The notes beneath the pieces are model-generated. The model was given only the letters and a program-made list of their open reading frames with translations. It was not told the origin of the DNA and did not search any database. This document shows, piece by piece, positions 25,142 through 33,950 of a stretch of DNA of 64,000 nucleotides; the stretch's first letter is position 1; the number at the start of each line of letters is the position of its first letter. The position numbers and the translations under genes were made by a program. Source of the stretch: Prevotella sp. E2-28 (GTDB lineage: Bacteria > Bacteroidota > Bacteroidia > Bacteroidales > Bacteroidaceae); NCBI RefSeq assembly GCF_022024055.1, contig NZ_CP091788.1, positions 1,116,001-1,180,000 on the forward strand, in the 5' to 3' direction.

Positions 25142-25183
25142 AAATTGGTTTGGGTGTTATAGGATAAAAAATTAGTTATTCGT

Positions 25184-26200
25184 TTACTCAATGACTACTG
25201 AGGTCCAGCCGTGCTTATCTTCAATCTCGCCATACTGGATGCCACGCAGGGTGTCATAGAGTTTCTTGGAGATGGGACCAGGCTGATCGCCAAAGCTGTA
25301 GCGTTTACCGGTATCGAGGTCGTCAATATATGAAATAGGTGAGATGACGGCTGCCGTGCCGCAGGCTCCTGCCTCTTCGAAGGTCTCCAGTTCTTCCTCG
25401 GGAATCTGACGACGCTCTACCTTCATACCTAAATCCTCAGCAACCTGCATCAGTGAGCGGTTGGTGATAGAGGGAAGGATAGAAGTTGACTTTGGTGTAA
25501 CGTATGTATTGTCCTTAATGCCGAAGAAGTTGGCAGCACCGCACTCATCGATGTATTTCTTCTCCTTAGCATCGAGATAGAACTCGCAGGCATAGCCCTT
25601 TTCGTGAGCCAAGTTGTTTGCAAAGAGGCTGGCAGCATAGTTACCACCTACTTTATATTTACCAGTACCCAGAGGAGCACTGCGGTCGTAGTCGCGAACG
25701 ATGACATAAGGATTGCTAGAGAAACCGCCCTTGAAGTAAGGACCTACTGGGGTAACGAAGATCAGGAAGCAGTATTCCTTAGCAGGATGAACACCAACCT
25801 GAGCGCTAGTACCAATGAGCAAAGGGCGGATGTAAAGGGTGGCACCGCTCTCGTAAGTGGGAATCCACTCCTGATTCAGGCGTACAACCTTATTAACCAT
25901 CTCTGTGAAGAGTTCTGTGGGAACCTCGGGCATCATAATGCCGCGGCAGGTGCTCTGCAGGCGCTCTGCATTATCCTTTACACGGAATGTACGTACCTTA
26001 CCGTCCTTGCAGCGATAAGCTTTCAGACCTTCGAAAGCCTCCTGTCCGTAGTGCAGACAGGTAGCTGCCATATGTATTTTCAGATATTCGTCAGAACAAA
26101 CTTCAATTTCTCCCCATTTGCCGTCGCGATAGTAGCAACGAACGTTGTAATCGGTTGGCCGATAGCCAAAGGATAGATTCTTCCAATCTAAGTCTTTCAT
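25184..26200 (-). CDS. ilvE: Branched-chain amino-acid aminotransferase
   Basis: Fold-type IV PLP enzyme that transfers the amino group between Glu and Leu/Ile/Val, the last step of their synthesis and the first of their breakdown. Recognisable are YGQEAFEGLKAYR (residues ~51-63), RLNQEWIPTYESGATLYIRP, the PLP lysine in GTGKYKVGGNYAAS (Lys183) and ECGAANFFGIKDNTYVTP. At 338 aa it is normal for the longer, eukaryotic-like BCAT group. Its promoter box lies at 26226-26233. Confidence 0.95.
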   Translation of the reverse strand: MKDLDWKNLSFGYRPTDYNVRCYYRDGKWGEIEVCSDEYLKIHMAATCLHYGQEAFEGLKAYRCKDGKVRTFRVKDNAERLQSTCRGIMMPEVPTELFTEMVNKVVRLNQEWIPTYESGATLYIRPLLIGTSAQVGVHPAKEYCFLIFVTPVGPYFKGGFSSNPYVIVRDYDRSAPLGTGKYKVGGNYAASLFANNLAHEKGYACEFYLDAKEKKYIDECGAANFFGIKDNTYVTPKSTSILPSITNRSLMQVAEDLGMKVERRQIPEEELETFEEAGACGTAAVISPISYIDDLDTGKRYSFGDQPGPISKKLYDTLRGIQYGEIEDKHGWTSVVIE

Positions 26201-26225
26201 CTTTGTTTTGTTTATGATTTTAGTG

Positions 26226-26233
26226 CAAAGATA
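26226..26233 (-). promoter_or_regulatory. Promoter -7 box of ilvE
   Basis: TATCTTTG on the minus strand, ~26 nt upstream of the ilvE ATG. It lies between the stop of xseB and ilvE, so xseB and ilvE are separate units. Confidence 0.7.
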
Positions 26234-26262
26234 GGTATATTTCTTTTAACTTGCAAGTTTTT

Positions 26263-26442
26263 CTATCTTTTTTCTAAAATTTTCTTTATTTCTGCATCAG
26301 TTTTGGATAATTTCTCCTTACATTGGCTAATGAGTTGCTGAGCCAGCTCCAGTTGCTGGGCCAGTTCATCAATGTTATATTCGCCTGCTTCCATTTTGCG
26401 GACGATGTCTTCCAGTTGTTTGAGGGATTCTTCGTAGGTCAT
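26263..26442 (-). CDS. xseB: Exodeoxyribonuclease VII small subunit
   Basis: 59 residues: MTYEESLKQLEDIVRKMEAG, EYNIDELAQQLELAQQLISQ, then CKEKLSKTDAEIKKILEKR. This is the standard XseB pattern of two helices with the LExIVxxLExGE signature. It forms a coiled-coil bundle with XseA to make exonuclease VII, which degrades single-stranded DNA from both ends. It starts 15 nt after the xseA stop and is co-transcribed with it. Confidence 0.93.
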   Translation of the reverse strand: MTYEESLKQLEDIVRKMEAGEYNIDELAQQLELAQQLISQCKEKLSKTDAEIKKILEKR

Positions 26443-26457
26443 GAGGAGTAATGGGTG

Positions 26458-27621
26458 TTAAGTGTTAAATATAGAGTGGATTGTACCTTTTTCAAGACGG
26501 GTTTCAATTTCGTCGCCTGGTTTAAGGAGTGATGGGTCTCGTAGCAGATGGCCGTTGTGCAGGGTAATACTGTAGCCGCGTTTCAGTAGCAGGGTAGGGT
26601 CGAGCGCTTTGGCGCGTTGCTCCAGCATTTCCAGACGATGGCGCTCGCGCTCTAAGAGATGAGCAGTGAGGGGCGTGAGATAAGAGGATAGCTTATCGAT
26701 GCGGGCTTCCTCACGCGACTTGAGCAAAGAGAAAAACGTGTGAATACGCTCAGCGCAGGTGTCAATGCGTTGTGCGGTGGCATCAAGATGGGATATCAGG
26801 AATTGGGCGGCAGCGGTAGGCGTTTTTACGCGTATGTGGCTCATCATGTCTAGGATGCACTCGTCGCGATCGTGGCCAATACCAGTGATGATAGGCAGTG
26901 GATATTGCGCTACGTTTTCAGCTAAAGCCAAAGCATCGAAGCCGCTCATGTCGGCTGTGGCACCGCCCCCTCGGATGATAACGACACAATCAAAACTATC
27001 AGTTTCTCCATAGATGCGGTTTAAGGCATCGATAATACTCTGCTCTACCTGCTCACCTTGCATGATGGCTGGGAAAAGTTGGGTGCGGAAAGCGTAAGGA
27101 GAGTCGGATAGCTGGTTGACGAAATCGCCATAGCCTGCTGCTGTCTCGCTGGAAATGACTGCGATATTCATACAGAATAGGGGTAGGCGAAGCTCCTTTT
27201 GCAGTTCAAAGATGCCCTCATCCTTGAGCTGACGGATAATTTCCTGACGCCTGCGGACCATATCGCCCATCGTAAATGTAGGGTCGATATCGGTGATAAT
27301 CCATGAAAAGCCAAAGGCTTCATGAAACTGGGGATAAACCAGTAACCGTACTTTCAGACCAGCATGAAGAGGCTGTCCTGTGGTTCGTTCGAAATAGGGC
27401 CCCAACATGCTCCATGTGCTTTGCCAGCACTTAGCAGAAGCACGGGCTATAGGGGTATTACTATGCTCGTCCTTTTGAATAAGCTCCATGAAGCAATGTC
27501 CTCTGTTCTCGCGGCACTCCGATAGTTCGGCTTCAACCCAGTACTCTTGGCCGAGCTCTGTTTCTACGACCTTGCGTACCAGCCAGTTCAGTTCATATAA
27601 TGATAATGTTTTGTCACCCAT
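26458..27621 (-). CDS. xseA: Exodeoxyribonuclease VII large subunit
   Basis: An N-terminal OB-fold (LSLYELNWLVRKVVETELGQ, EYWVEAELSECRENRGHCFM) is followed by the catalytic domain with AVISSETAAGYGDFVNQL, FDCVVIIRGGGATADMSGFD and PIITGIGHDRDECILD, then a coiled coil and a short C-terminal segment (KRGYSITLHNGHLL). These are the signature stretches of XseA. At 387 aa it is shorter than E. coli XseA (456 aa), mainly in the coiled coil. Together with XseB it acts in single-strand DNA degradation and repair. It starts 13 nt after the subtilase gene. Confidence 0.94.
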   Translation of the reverse strand: MGDKTLSLYELNWLVRKVVETELGQEYWVEAELSECRENRGHCFMELIQKDEHSNTPIARASAKCWQSTWSMLGPYFERTTGQPLHAGLKVRLLVYPQFHEAFGFSWIITDIDPTFTMGDMVRRRQEIIRQLKDEGIFELQKELRLPLFCMNIAVISSETAAGYGDFVNQLSDSPYAFRTQLFPAIMQGEQVEQSIIDALNRIYGETDSFDCVVIIRGGGATADMSGFDALALAENVAQYPLPIITGIGHDRDECILDMMSHIRVKTPTAAAQFLISHLDATAQRIDTCAERIHTFFSLLKSREEARIDKLSSYLTPLTAHLLERERHRLEMLEQRAKALDPTLLLKRGYSITLHNGHLLRDPSLLKPGDEIETRLEKGTIHSIFNT

Positions 27622-27634
27622 CTGTTCTTGCTTC

Positions 27635-29041
27635 TTACTTAATACTTTTCACTTCTTCCATATAAGCTTTTTGGAAGTCAGGAATGCCATAGCCTAGAAT
27701 GTTGGTTGGCTCCTGATGTTGACTGGCACTTCGACGCACAATGTCCATCATCTCATAGGCCGTTTTATCAGGTAAAGCCTGCCACAGACAAGCTACAAGT
27801 CCACAGACAAGAGGCGCAGAGAATGACGTGCCCATATCGTGAATCAGCGTGCCTCGTCCAGAAATCAGTACGGTAGGGGCACCTTGCGCTACTACATCGG
27901 GCTTAATACGACCGTCGTGTGAAGGACCTATACTGGAGAAGGCTGCTAACTTACCATTATTGTCAATGGCTCCTATTGTCAGGATATCGTGGGCATCTGC
28001 AGGAACTCCGACTTTCTTCCACTGTCCCATGCCGGAGTTGCCTGCTGAGTTACAGTGAATCATGCCTTTTCTGGCAATCATAGAGGCTGTACGTGATATA
28101 AAAGCCGTCTGTCCGTCTAGATCCTGTAAGCGGTAATTGCCTCGTCCACCGTCAAAGGCGTAATAGCCCAGTGACGAGTTGATGATATCAGCACCTAATG
28201 AGTCGGCCATCTCGACAGCCATAGTCCAGTAGTCTTCCTCTACAGGTTGTTCTGTAAGCGGGTCTTCGCAACGCAGCAGCCAATAGGAAGCGTCTGGCGC
28301 AGTGCCGATAGCTACCTCGGGCGCATTGGCTGCAAGTGCAGATAATACCTTTGTGCCGTGGTCGGTGAATTCTAACCCTCCAGCCATCTGCTCGCTGCAT
28401 GAGTTGACAAAATCGTGTGTGCCAAGGATGCGTGTGTGCTGAAAAGCAGGAATACGTTCGTAGTTTTGGAAACCACCATCCAGTATGGCTATGGTGATGC
28501 CTTTACCTGTAAAACCAGCATCATGCAGATAAATGCCATTAAGCATCTCTATTTGGTGACGCGTCCTGCCGTAAGGGTCGTTCTTGACGGAATCCCAACG
28601 GTTAAAATCCTCATGAATATTCCATCGGATGTCACCAGGAAAATCTATTGAATCGGGGGATATGAAAACACAAGTACTTTTTTTGACAATGGACATCGTG
28701 TCCAAATTGGCTAAAAAAAGTGAGTCTGTGTCGCGTACCAAAACGGTGTTCTGCCAACGGCTGGTGCCTATCACTAGGGCACCTTTTCTTTGGAACTGCT
28801 TGATATATTGTTTGCAGACAGGCAAATCGGTAGAGTCAACACTCAGCCCCTGACGCTTGCGACGTTCAAGACTTTTATGCGACAGAAATCGCTGTGGCTT
28901 CTCCAATGAATATTGCGTAGCCGTCTTGTCGGTCAGTGCATAGCGGAAAATGTATGTTTTCTTGCCAGGGTATTTGATTTTTGCCGCTGACATCGTAACA
29001 CTCCAAAGGAGTACGAGCAGAAAGCAGAATACTTGTTTCAT
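27635..29041 (-). CDS. Secreted S8 subtilisin-like serine protease
   Basis: Signal peptide MKQVFCFLLVLLWSVTMSAA. Residues ~30-120 form a propeptide-like region (YIFRYALTDKTATQYSLEKP...). The catalytic triad is Asp188 (AILDGGF), His228 (FTDHGTKV) and Ser406 (GTSFSAP), with the oxyanion Asn in NSAGNSG. It ends shortly after the catalytic domain and lacks an obvious sorting domain, so it is probably periplasmic or exported by another signal. It is transcribed together with xseA and xseB, a pairing with no obvious functional sense that may only reflect shared promoter use. Confidence 0.9.
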   Translation of the reverse strand: MKQVFCFLLVLLWSVTMSAAKIKYPGKKTYIFRYALTDKTATQYSLEKPQRFLSHKSLERRKRQGLSVDSTDLPVCKQYIKQFQRKGALVIGTSRWQNTVLVRDTDSLFLANLDTMSIVKKSTCVFISPDSIDFPGDIRWNIHEDFNRWDSVKNDPYGRTRHQIEMLNGIYLHDAGFTGKGITIAILDGGFQNYERIPAFQHTRILGTHDFVNSCSEQMAGGLEFTDHGTKVLSALAANAPEVAIGTAPDASYWLLRCEDPLTEQPVEEDYWTMAVEMADSLGADIINSSLGYYAFDGGRGNYRLQDLDGQTAFISRTASMIARKGMIHCNSAGNSGMGQWKKVGVPADAHDILTIGAIDNNGKLAAFSSIGPSHDGRIKPDVVAQGAPTVLISGRGTLIHDMGTSFSAPLVCGLVACLWQALPDKTAYEMMDIVRRSASQHQEPTNILGYGIPDFQKAYMEEVKSIK

Positions 29042-29062
29042 AGTTTATAGTCTTATCGACTG

Positions 29063-29070
29063 CAAAGATA
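29063..29070 (-). promoter_or_regulatory. Promoter -7 box of subtilase-xseAB operon
   Basis: TATCTTTG on the minus strand, ~22 nt before the subtilase ATG at 29041. Confidence 0.7.
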
Positions 29071-29165
29071 CGTTTTTTATTAATATCTGACAAAAGAAAT
29101 AGGAATAAAAACAACGGCGGCAGCAAATTTTTCTCTCTTCGCTCTTCACTTTTCACTTTTTTTCG

Positions 29166-29173
29166 TACCTTTG
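29166..29173 (+). promoter_or_regulatory. Promoter -7 box of the MATE operon
   Basis: TACCTTTG on the plus strand. It overlaps an upstream in-frame start at 29171, so the true MATE start must be the ATG at 29189. Confidence 0.75.
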
Positions 29174-29188
29174 CATCTTGAATTAACT

Positions 29189-30553
29189 ATGGATAATAAA
29201 CAGAAAGCACTAGAACTGGGTCAGAAACCCGTAGGGCAACTGCTATGGCAGTACGCTCTGCCGGCTATGGTGGCTATGGTGGCCAGTTCGCTTTATAATA
29301 TTATTGACCGCTCGGTCATAGGACAGGTGGTGGGCCCAGAGGCTATTGCCGGTCTTGGTATTACTTTCCCCTTTATGAACCTGAGTGCAGCCTTTGGTGC
29401 TGCAGTAGGTGTAGGTGCATCAACGTGTATCAGTGTGAAATTGGGTCAGCGTGACTATGCTACAGCTCAGCATTTGCTTGGCAATACGGTAACGTTGAAT
29501 ACCATTGTGGGCTTCCTTTTTATGGCGGTCAGTCTGATATTCCTTGATCCGATCCTTCGTTTCTTTGGTGCGTCTGACGTTACGTTGCCTTATGCCCGTG
29601 AGTTCATGCAGGTCATCCTGCTGGGAAATATGGTGACCCACATGTATTTTGGTATGAATGCCGTGTTGCGTGCAGCGGGAAAACCGCGCCATGCCATGTA
29701 TGCAACGTTGTTCACCGTAGGATGTAATATCGTGCTGGTTATGGCTTTCGTGTGGTGGTTCCGTTGGGGCATCCGAGGGGCTGCATTGGCCACGGTATTG
29801 TCGCAGTCTCTTGCTCTTTGTTGGCAGATGTGGATACTTAGCGATAAGCGTGAACTGCTTCATCTAAAACGGGGTATTTATCGCTTGAAGGCTGACCTGG
29901 TACGAAATATTATAGCCATTGGTGTTTCTCCATTCCTGATGCAAAGCACTTCGTGTGTCATCGTGATTTTCATGAACAACCAGTTCGTGCGTTATGGCGG
30001 CGATATGGCTGTGGGTGCATATTCTATAGCTAACTCAATGGTCATGGTGTTCTTTATGTTCGTGATGGGCGTTACGCAGGGAATGCAGCCCATTGTGGGG
30101 TATAACTATGGAGCACAGAAGTATGACCGCATGATGCGCTGCTTGTGGCTGTCTATCGCTGTGGCTACCTCTATACTGCTGTGTGGATGGGCGCTGTCAA
30201 TGTTATTCCCCAGAGAGATGGCTCGCATCTTTACCACCGATCCTGTGTTGCTTGAAATGGCTGCTCATGGTATCGTGCTTGACATGTTGGTGTTCTTCGT
30301 GGTGGGCTCGCAGGCTGTCATCACTAATTTCTTCCAGTGTATAGGTAAGGTGAAAATCAGTATATTCCTTTCGTTGTCGCGACAACTTATCTTCCTGCTG
30401 CCCATGGCTTATGTGTTCCCACTGTTCTGGGACCTCGATGGCGTGTGGTATGCAATGCCTGCCAGTGACTTTATCGCATTTTCCTTTACTATCCCCATAT
30501 TGATATGGCATATTCGTAAATTCAAGTCTTATGGACAAAAAGATAATCATTAA
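29189..30553 (+). CDS. MATE family multidrug/Na+ antiporter
   Basis: 454 residues with twelve predicted membrane helices in two MatE halves (first: PVGQLLWQYALPAMVAMVAS, SLYNIIDRSVIGQVVGPEAI; second around 235-430). MATE transporters export cationic drugs or metabolites against H+ or Na+. I use ATG 29189 (MDNKQKALELGQK), because the upstream in-frame start lies within the promoter box. It overlaps the next gene by 23 nt, so the two are probably translationally coupled. Confidence 0.9.
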   Translation: MDNKQKALELGQKPVGQLLWQYALPAMVAMVASSLYNIIDRSVIGQVVGPEAIAGLGITFPFMNLSAAFGAAVGVGASTCISVKLGQRDYATAQHLLGNTVTLNTIVGFLFMAVSLIFLDPILRFFGASDVTLPYAREFMQVILLGNMVTHMYFGMNAVLRAAGKPRHAMYATLFTVGCNIVLVMAFVWWFRWGIRGAALATVLSQSLALCWQMWILSDKRELLHLKRGIYRLKADLVRNIIAIGVSPFLMQSTSCVIVIFMNNQFVRYGGDMAVGAYSIANSMVMVFFMFVMGVTQGMQPIVGYNYGAQKYDRMMRCLWLSIAVATSILLCGWALSMLFPREMARIFTTDPVLLEMAAHGIVLDMLVFFVVGSQAVITNFFQCIGKVKISIFLSLSRQLIFLLPMAYVFPLFWDLDGVWYAMPASDFIAFSFTIPILIWHIRKFKSYGQKDNH

Positions 30554-31157
30554 CATTGGTCGTCAGGTGTGTGCTGGCGGATTGGAAATCGGAAAGCTAC
30601 TGGCTGATGAGTTCCAAGCCAAATACTATGACCGCGAACTGCTGAATCTGGCTGCTAAGGAAAGCGGATTTTCAGAGGAGTTCTTTAAACAGAGTGATGA
30701 GCGAAAGGGCTTCTTGCGTTCGTTCTTCCACTTGTCCTATGGAAATAGCTGGGGTGGCGGCAGTAACTTTTATCAGAGCAATTTCTCGCAGGAGAGTTTG
30801 TTTAAGTTCCAAAGTGATGCCATTATCAAGGCGGCTCAGGAAAGTTCGTGTATTTTCGTGGGACGTTGTGCCGATTATGTGTTGCGTGATTTTGATAATG
30901 TGGTCAACGTATTTATTACGGCTTCTATCGAATCAAGGGCGAATCTTTTTATGAAGGAAAAGAACGTGACGTATGATGAGGCTGTCAAACGTATTCAGCA
31001 TGTAGAGAGCCGTCGTGCATCTTATTATAATTACTATACGGGAAAGCAGTGGGGACATGCATCCAGTTATGATCTCTGCATAGATTCCAGTGCCATAGGC
31101 TCAGCAGAGACCGCCCGCCTAATAGCAGAATTTGTCAGAAAGAAACTTAAACTATAA
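30531..31157 (+). CDS. Cytidylate kinase-like family protein
   Basis: 208 residues. The N-terminus IIINIGRQVCAGGLEIGKLL is a P-loop variant of the cytidylate-kinase-like family (GRQxGSGGxEIG type), followed by AKYYDRELLNLAAKESG, CIFVGRCADYVLRD and the lid-type segment ESRRASYYNYYTGKQWG. It is distinct from the housekeeping Cmk. Members are common in Bacteroidota and Firmicutes, and their substrate is unsettled. In this P-loop the usual Ser/Gly is Cys (QVCAGG). It overlaps the MATE gene. Confidence 0.82.
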   Translation: MDKKIIINIGRQVCAGGLEIGKLLADEFQAKYYDRELLNLAAKESGFSEEFFKQSDERKGFLRSFFHLSYGNSWGGGSNFYQSNFSQESLFKFQSDAIIKAAQESSCIFVGRCADYVLRDFDNVVNVFITASIESRANLFMKEKNVTYDEAVKRIQHVESRRASYYNYYTGKQWGHASSYDLCIDSSAIGSAETARLIAEFVRKKLKL

Positions 31158-31183
31158 TCAATCACTTATCACCTAACATCCAA

Positions 31184-31687
31184 ATGAAAAGAATCGGCAT
31201 CATCAGCGATACACACAGCTACTGGGACGATAAGTACCTGTACTATTTCGAACCTTGCGACGAGATTTGGCATGCGGGGGATATCGGCAGTGTGGAGGTG
31301 GCCGACCGTTTGGCGGAGTTCCGTCCGTTTAGGGCTGTCTGCGGTAATTGCGATGGTGGCGACCTGCGACTGATGTATCGTGAGATGAATCGTTTTAAGT
31401 GTGAGGATGTGGATGTACTTATCAAACATATAGGCGGTTATCCTGGCAACTATGATCATTCTGTGATGCGGACACTCTATACAAATCCGCCACAGTTGTT
31501 TATTGCAGGACACTCGCATATACTGAAAGTGAAATACGACCCAACACTGAAGATGCTTCATATAAATCCAGGGGCAGCAGGACTGCAGGGATGGCATAAG
31601 GAGCGTACGTTGGTTAGACTCACCATTGATGGTACTACGTTTAAGGATATGGAAGTGATAACTTTGGAAGATCCACGAAGAAGATGA
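31184..31687 (+). CDS. YfcE/MJ0936-type metallophosphoesterase
   Basis: 167 residues with all metal-binding motifs of the family: ISDTHSYWDD (Asp9, His11), EIWHAGDIGS, VCGNCDGGD, HIGGYPGN, FIAGHSHILK and LHINPGAAG. Homologues hydrolyse phosphodiesters with Mn2+ or Ni2+; the physiological substrate is unknown. The stop overlaps the ATG of the next small gene (ATGA). Confidence 0.9.
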   Translation: MKRIGIISDTHSYWDDKYLYYFEPCDEIWHAGDIGSVEVADRLAEFRPFRAVCGNCDGGDLRLMYREMNRFKCEDVDVLIKHIGGYPGNYDHSVMRTLYTNPPQLFIAGHSHILKVKYDPTLKMLHINPGAAGLQGWHKERTLVRLTIDGTTFKDMEVITLEDPRRR

Positions 31688-31863
31688 AAGAATATTTAAT
31701 AGATTTTGTCACTGGCACAATAGTTGCCGCTGTCCTTACGTTAATATCATATGTCTTGGGTTTTGACAAAACCTGGGATGATGCCGCTCAGACATACGGT
31801 ATATGTTTTGTGGTCTATATCGCACTGACGCTGTTTAGTAAACTAAAGAATAAAAACAAATAA
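31684..31863 (+). CDS. Small two-helix membrane protein, unknown
   Basis: 59 residues: MKEYLIDFVTGTIVAAVLTL, ISYVLGFDKTWDDAAQTYGI, CFVVYIALTLFSKLKNKNK. There are two hydrophobic helices separated by a short acidic/polar loop and a basic tail, suggesting a membrane hairpin with the tail inside. The ATG overlaps the stop of the phosphoesterase gene by 4 nt, and rfbB starts 11 nt later, so the tight spacing supports it as a real gene. I do not recognise the family. Confidence 0.7.
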   Translation: MKEYLIDFVTGTIVAAVLTLISYVLGFDKTWDDAAQTYGICFVVYIALTLFSKLKNKNK

Positions 31864-31874
31864 CATCATATTTT

Positions 31875-33008
31875 ATGAAGAACATTGTCATTACCGGTGG
31901 TGCAGGCTTCATTGGAAGCCATGTGGTGCGCCTTTTCGTAAACAAGTATCCGGAGTATCATATTATCAATCTGGATAAGCTGACCTATGCAGGTAATCTG
32001 GCTAACCTCAAGGATATTGAGGATAAGCCAAACTACGAATTCGTAAAGATGGATATATGTGACTTTGATGCGTTCTACAAGCTAATGCAGGATAAAAAGA
32101 TTGATGGTATCATCCATCTGGCAGCAGAGAGTCATGTAGATCGTTCCATCAAGGATCCATTTACCTTTGCACGCACCAACGTGATGGGTACGCTTTCGCT
32201 GCTTCAGGCTGCGAAGCTCTATTGGGAATCGCTGCCTGAGAAATATGAGGGTAAGCGCTTCTATCATATCTCTACCGATGAGGTGTATGGCGCATTGGAG
32301 CTGACACACCCTGAGGGAATCGAACCTCCTTTCACTACGACGGCATCATCAGCTGAGCATCACTTGGCTTATGGTGATAAGTTCTTCCTGGAGACCACTA
32401 AGTATAATCCTCACTCACCATATTCTGCTTCAAAGGCTTCGAGCGACCATTTCGTGCGTGCTTTCCATGACACCTATGGTATGCCAGTGGTGGTGACCAA
32501 CTGTTCAAATAACTACGGTCCTTATCAGTTCCCCGAGAAACTGATACCTCTTTTTATTAATAATATTCGTCATCGTAAGCCTCTGCCTGTTTATGGAAAG
32601 GGTGAGAACGTACGTGACTGGCTCTATGTAGTAGACCATGCTCGTGCTATCGACCTGATATTCCATAAGGGAAAGATTGCCGATACATATAATATTGGTG
32701 GCTTCAACGAGTGGAAGAACATTGATATTATCAAGGTACTTATCAATACCGTAGATCGTCTCTTGGGTCGTAAGGAAGGTGAAGACATGGATCTTATCAC
32801 ATACGTTACCGACCGTGCTGGTCACGACCTGCGCTATGCTATTGACTCATCGAAGTTGCAGCGTGAGCTTGGTTGGGAACCATCGCTCCAGTTTGAGGAA
32901 GGTATCGAGAAAACGGTTCGCTGGTATCTCGACAATCAGGAGTGGTTGGATAATGTGACTAGTGGTGACTATCAGAAGTATTACGAAAATATGTATAAGG
33001 ATAGATAA
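31875..33008 (+). CDS. rfbB: dTDP-glucose 4,6-dehydratase
   Basis: Extended short-chain dehydrogenase: NAD-binding GGAGFIGSHVV at the N-terminus, HLAAESHVDRSI, the active-site stretch STDEVYGAL with the family-specific Asp-Glu after Thr, YSASKASSDH (Tyr-x3-Lys) and NCSNNYGPYQFPEKLIPLFI. It converts dTDP-glucose to dTDP-4-keto-6-deoxyglucose, the precursor of rhamnose and other deoxy sugars in surface polysaccharides. The rfbA, C and D partners are not in the window, so it may be a lone copy. Confidence 0.94.
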   Translation: MKNIVITGGAGFIGSHVVRLFVNKYPEYHIINLDKLTYAGNLANLKDIEDKPNYEFVKMDICDFDAFYKLMQDKKIDGIIHLAAESHVDRSIKDPFTFARTNVMGTLSLLQAAKLYWESLPEKYEGKRFYHISTDEVYGALELTHPEGIEPPFTTTASSAEHHLAYGDKFFLETTKYNPHSPYSASKASSDHFVRAFHDTYGMPVVVTNCSNNYGPYQFPEKLIPLFINNIRHRKPLPVYGKGENVRDWLYVVDHARAIDLIFHKGKIADTYNIGGFNEWKNIDIIKVLINTVDRLLGRKEGEDMDLITYVTDRAGHDLRYAIDSSKLQRELGWEPSLQFEEGIEKTVRWYLDNQEWLDNVTSGDYQKYYENMYKDR

Positions 33009-33014
33009 AAGGAA

Positions 33015-33950
33015 ATGGTGTGTTCCCAATTTAATACAAAGTACATTTACACGACGTTCATATTGATAGCATTTGGTGTGCTGTCATCAGTAGGCGTTTC
33101 CTTGTTTAAAAAGGAGATGCTTGTGCCAATGTTACTTGTTTTAGGGATATTTACATTCCTTTTGTTCGCGTTCTTTCTGGTATCCTTAAAGCGCATTACA
33201 GTATTATGTGACGGTTTAAAAGCCCAAAGTGTTTTGCTGCCATTTAGGAAACGATTCTATCGCTTTGCAGAGTTCGACTATTCAGAAAAGTCTCATACCA
33301 GTACAGGAGAAGTGCTGAGGCTTGTAAAGGACGGTAGGCGGGTGATAAGTATTTCATCTGCTATTTACAAGAACTACATGCAACTATGTCAAGCTATTGA
33401 TGTGCAGACTAAGGAACGTTTCTGTGGCCGTGACAATGCAGAGGTCGTTTCAGAGTATAACAAGGTTCACCTGTATGGGGGACTAGGCTTTGGCTCGTTT
33501 TCCGTAGCTGTTATGGCACTCATGTCTGTGGGGCCATACTGCGATGGCAAAGTTGTTTCTTTAGGTATGTTCCTCTTTTCCATCTTCGGGATATTGCTCT
33601 TTGGCGGACTGACGCTGGCTTATCTTTTCTCATATCAGAATATCACGGTATGGCGAGGACAGGTGGATGTACGTCGATTGTTATGGCCGTTTAGGGTGAA
33701 GCACTATCAAATGACTGATTTTGATGGCTGTTATAATGTGATTATCAAAAGCGATGGTCAGTTGGGAAGTCAAGATGAAGAACTACGTTGGCTCGTCAAA
33801 AATAATAAGGTAGTCCTTGAGATAGGAGAACGGGTATATAGGAATTTTGAGGCGCTGAGAAATGCAACGAGGATACAGTCTCTGGGACGTTTGGAACTTT
33901 CGTATATCCAAGCAATGAAGTATAGTTTAGGAAAAACCATTCAATTATGA
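33015..33950 (+). CDS. Membrane protein with duplicated PH-like unit, unknown
   Basis: 311 residues with an internal duplication. Each half has two membrane helices (about 12-32 with 36-58, and 155-173 with 182-205) followed by a soluble beta-rich unit of ~70 residues: residues 61-128 ([20 protein letters not shown]...[18 protein letters not shown]) and 210-284 ([20 protein letters not shown]...[18 protein letters not shown]). The soluble units share the order strand, LPFR/WPFR, F(D)Y/DFD and a closing amphipathic helix, resembling bacterial PH-like domains. No function is known to me. The stop overlaps purT by 4 nt. Confidence 0.75.
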   Translation: MVCSQFNTKYIYTTFILIAFGVLSSVGVSLFKKEMLVPMLLVLGIFTFLLFAFFLVSLKRITVLCDGLKAQSVLLPFRKRFYRFAEFDYSEKSHTSTGEVLRLVKDGRRVISISSAIYKNYMQLCQAIDVQTKERFCGRDNAEVVSEYNKVHLYGGLGFGSFSVAVMALMSVGPYCDGKVVSLGMFLFSIFGILLFGGLTLAYLFSYQNITVWRGQVDVRRLLWPFRVKHYQMTDFDGCYNVIIKSDGQLGSQDEELRWLVKNNKVVLEIGERVYRNFEALRNATRIQSLGRLELSYIQAMKYSLGKTIQL

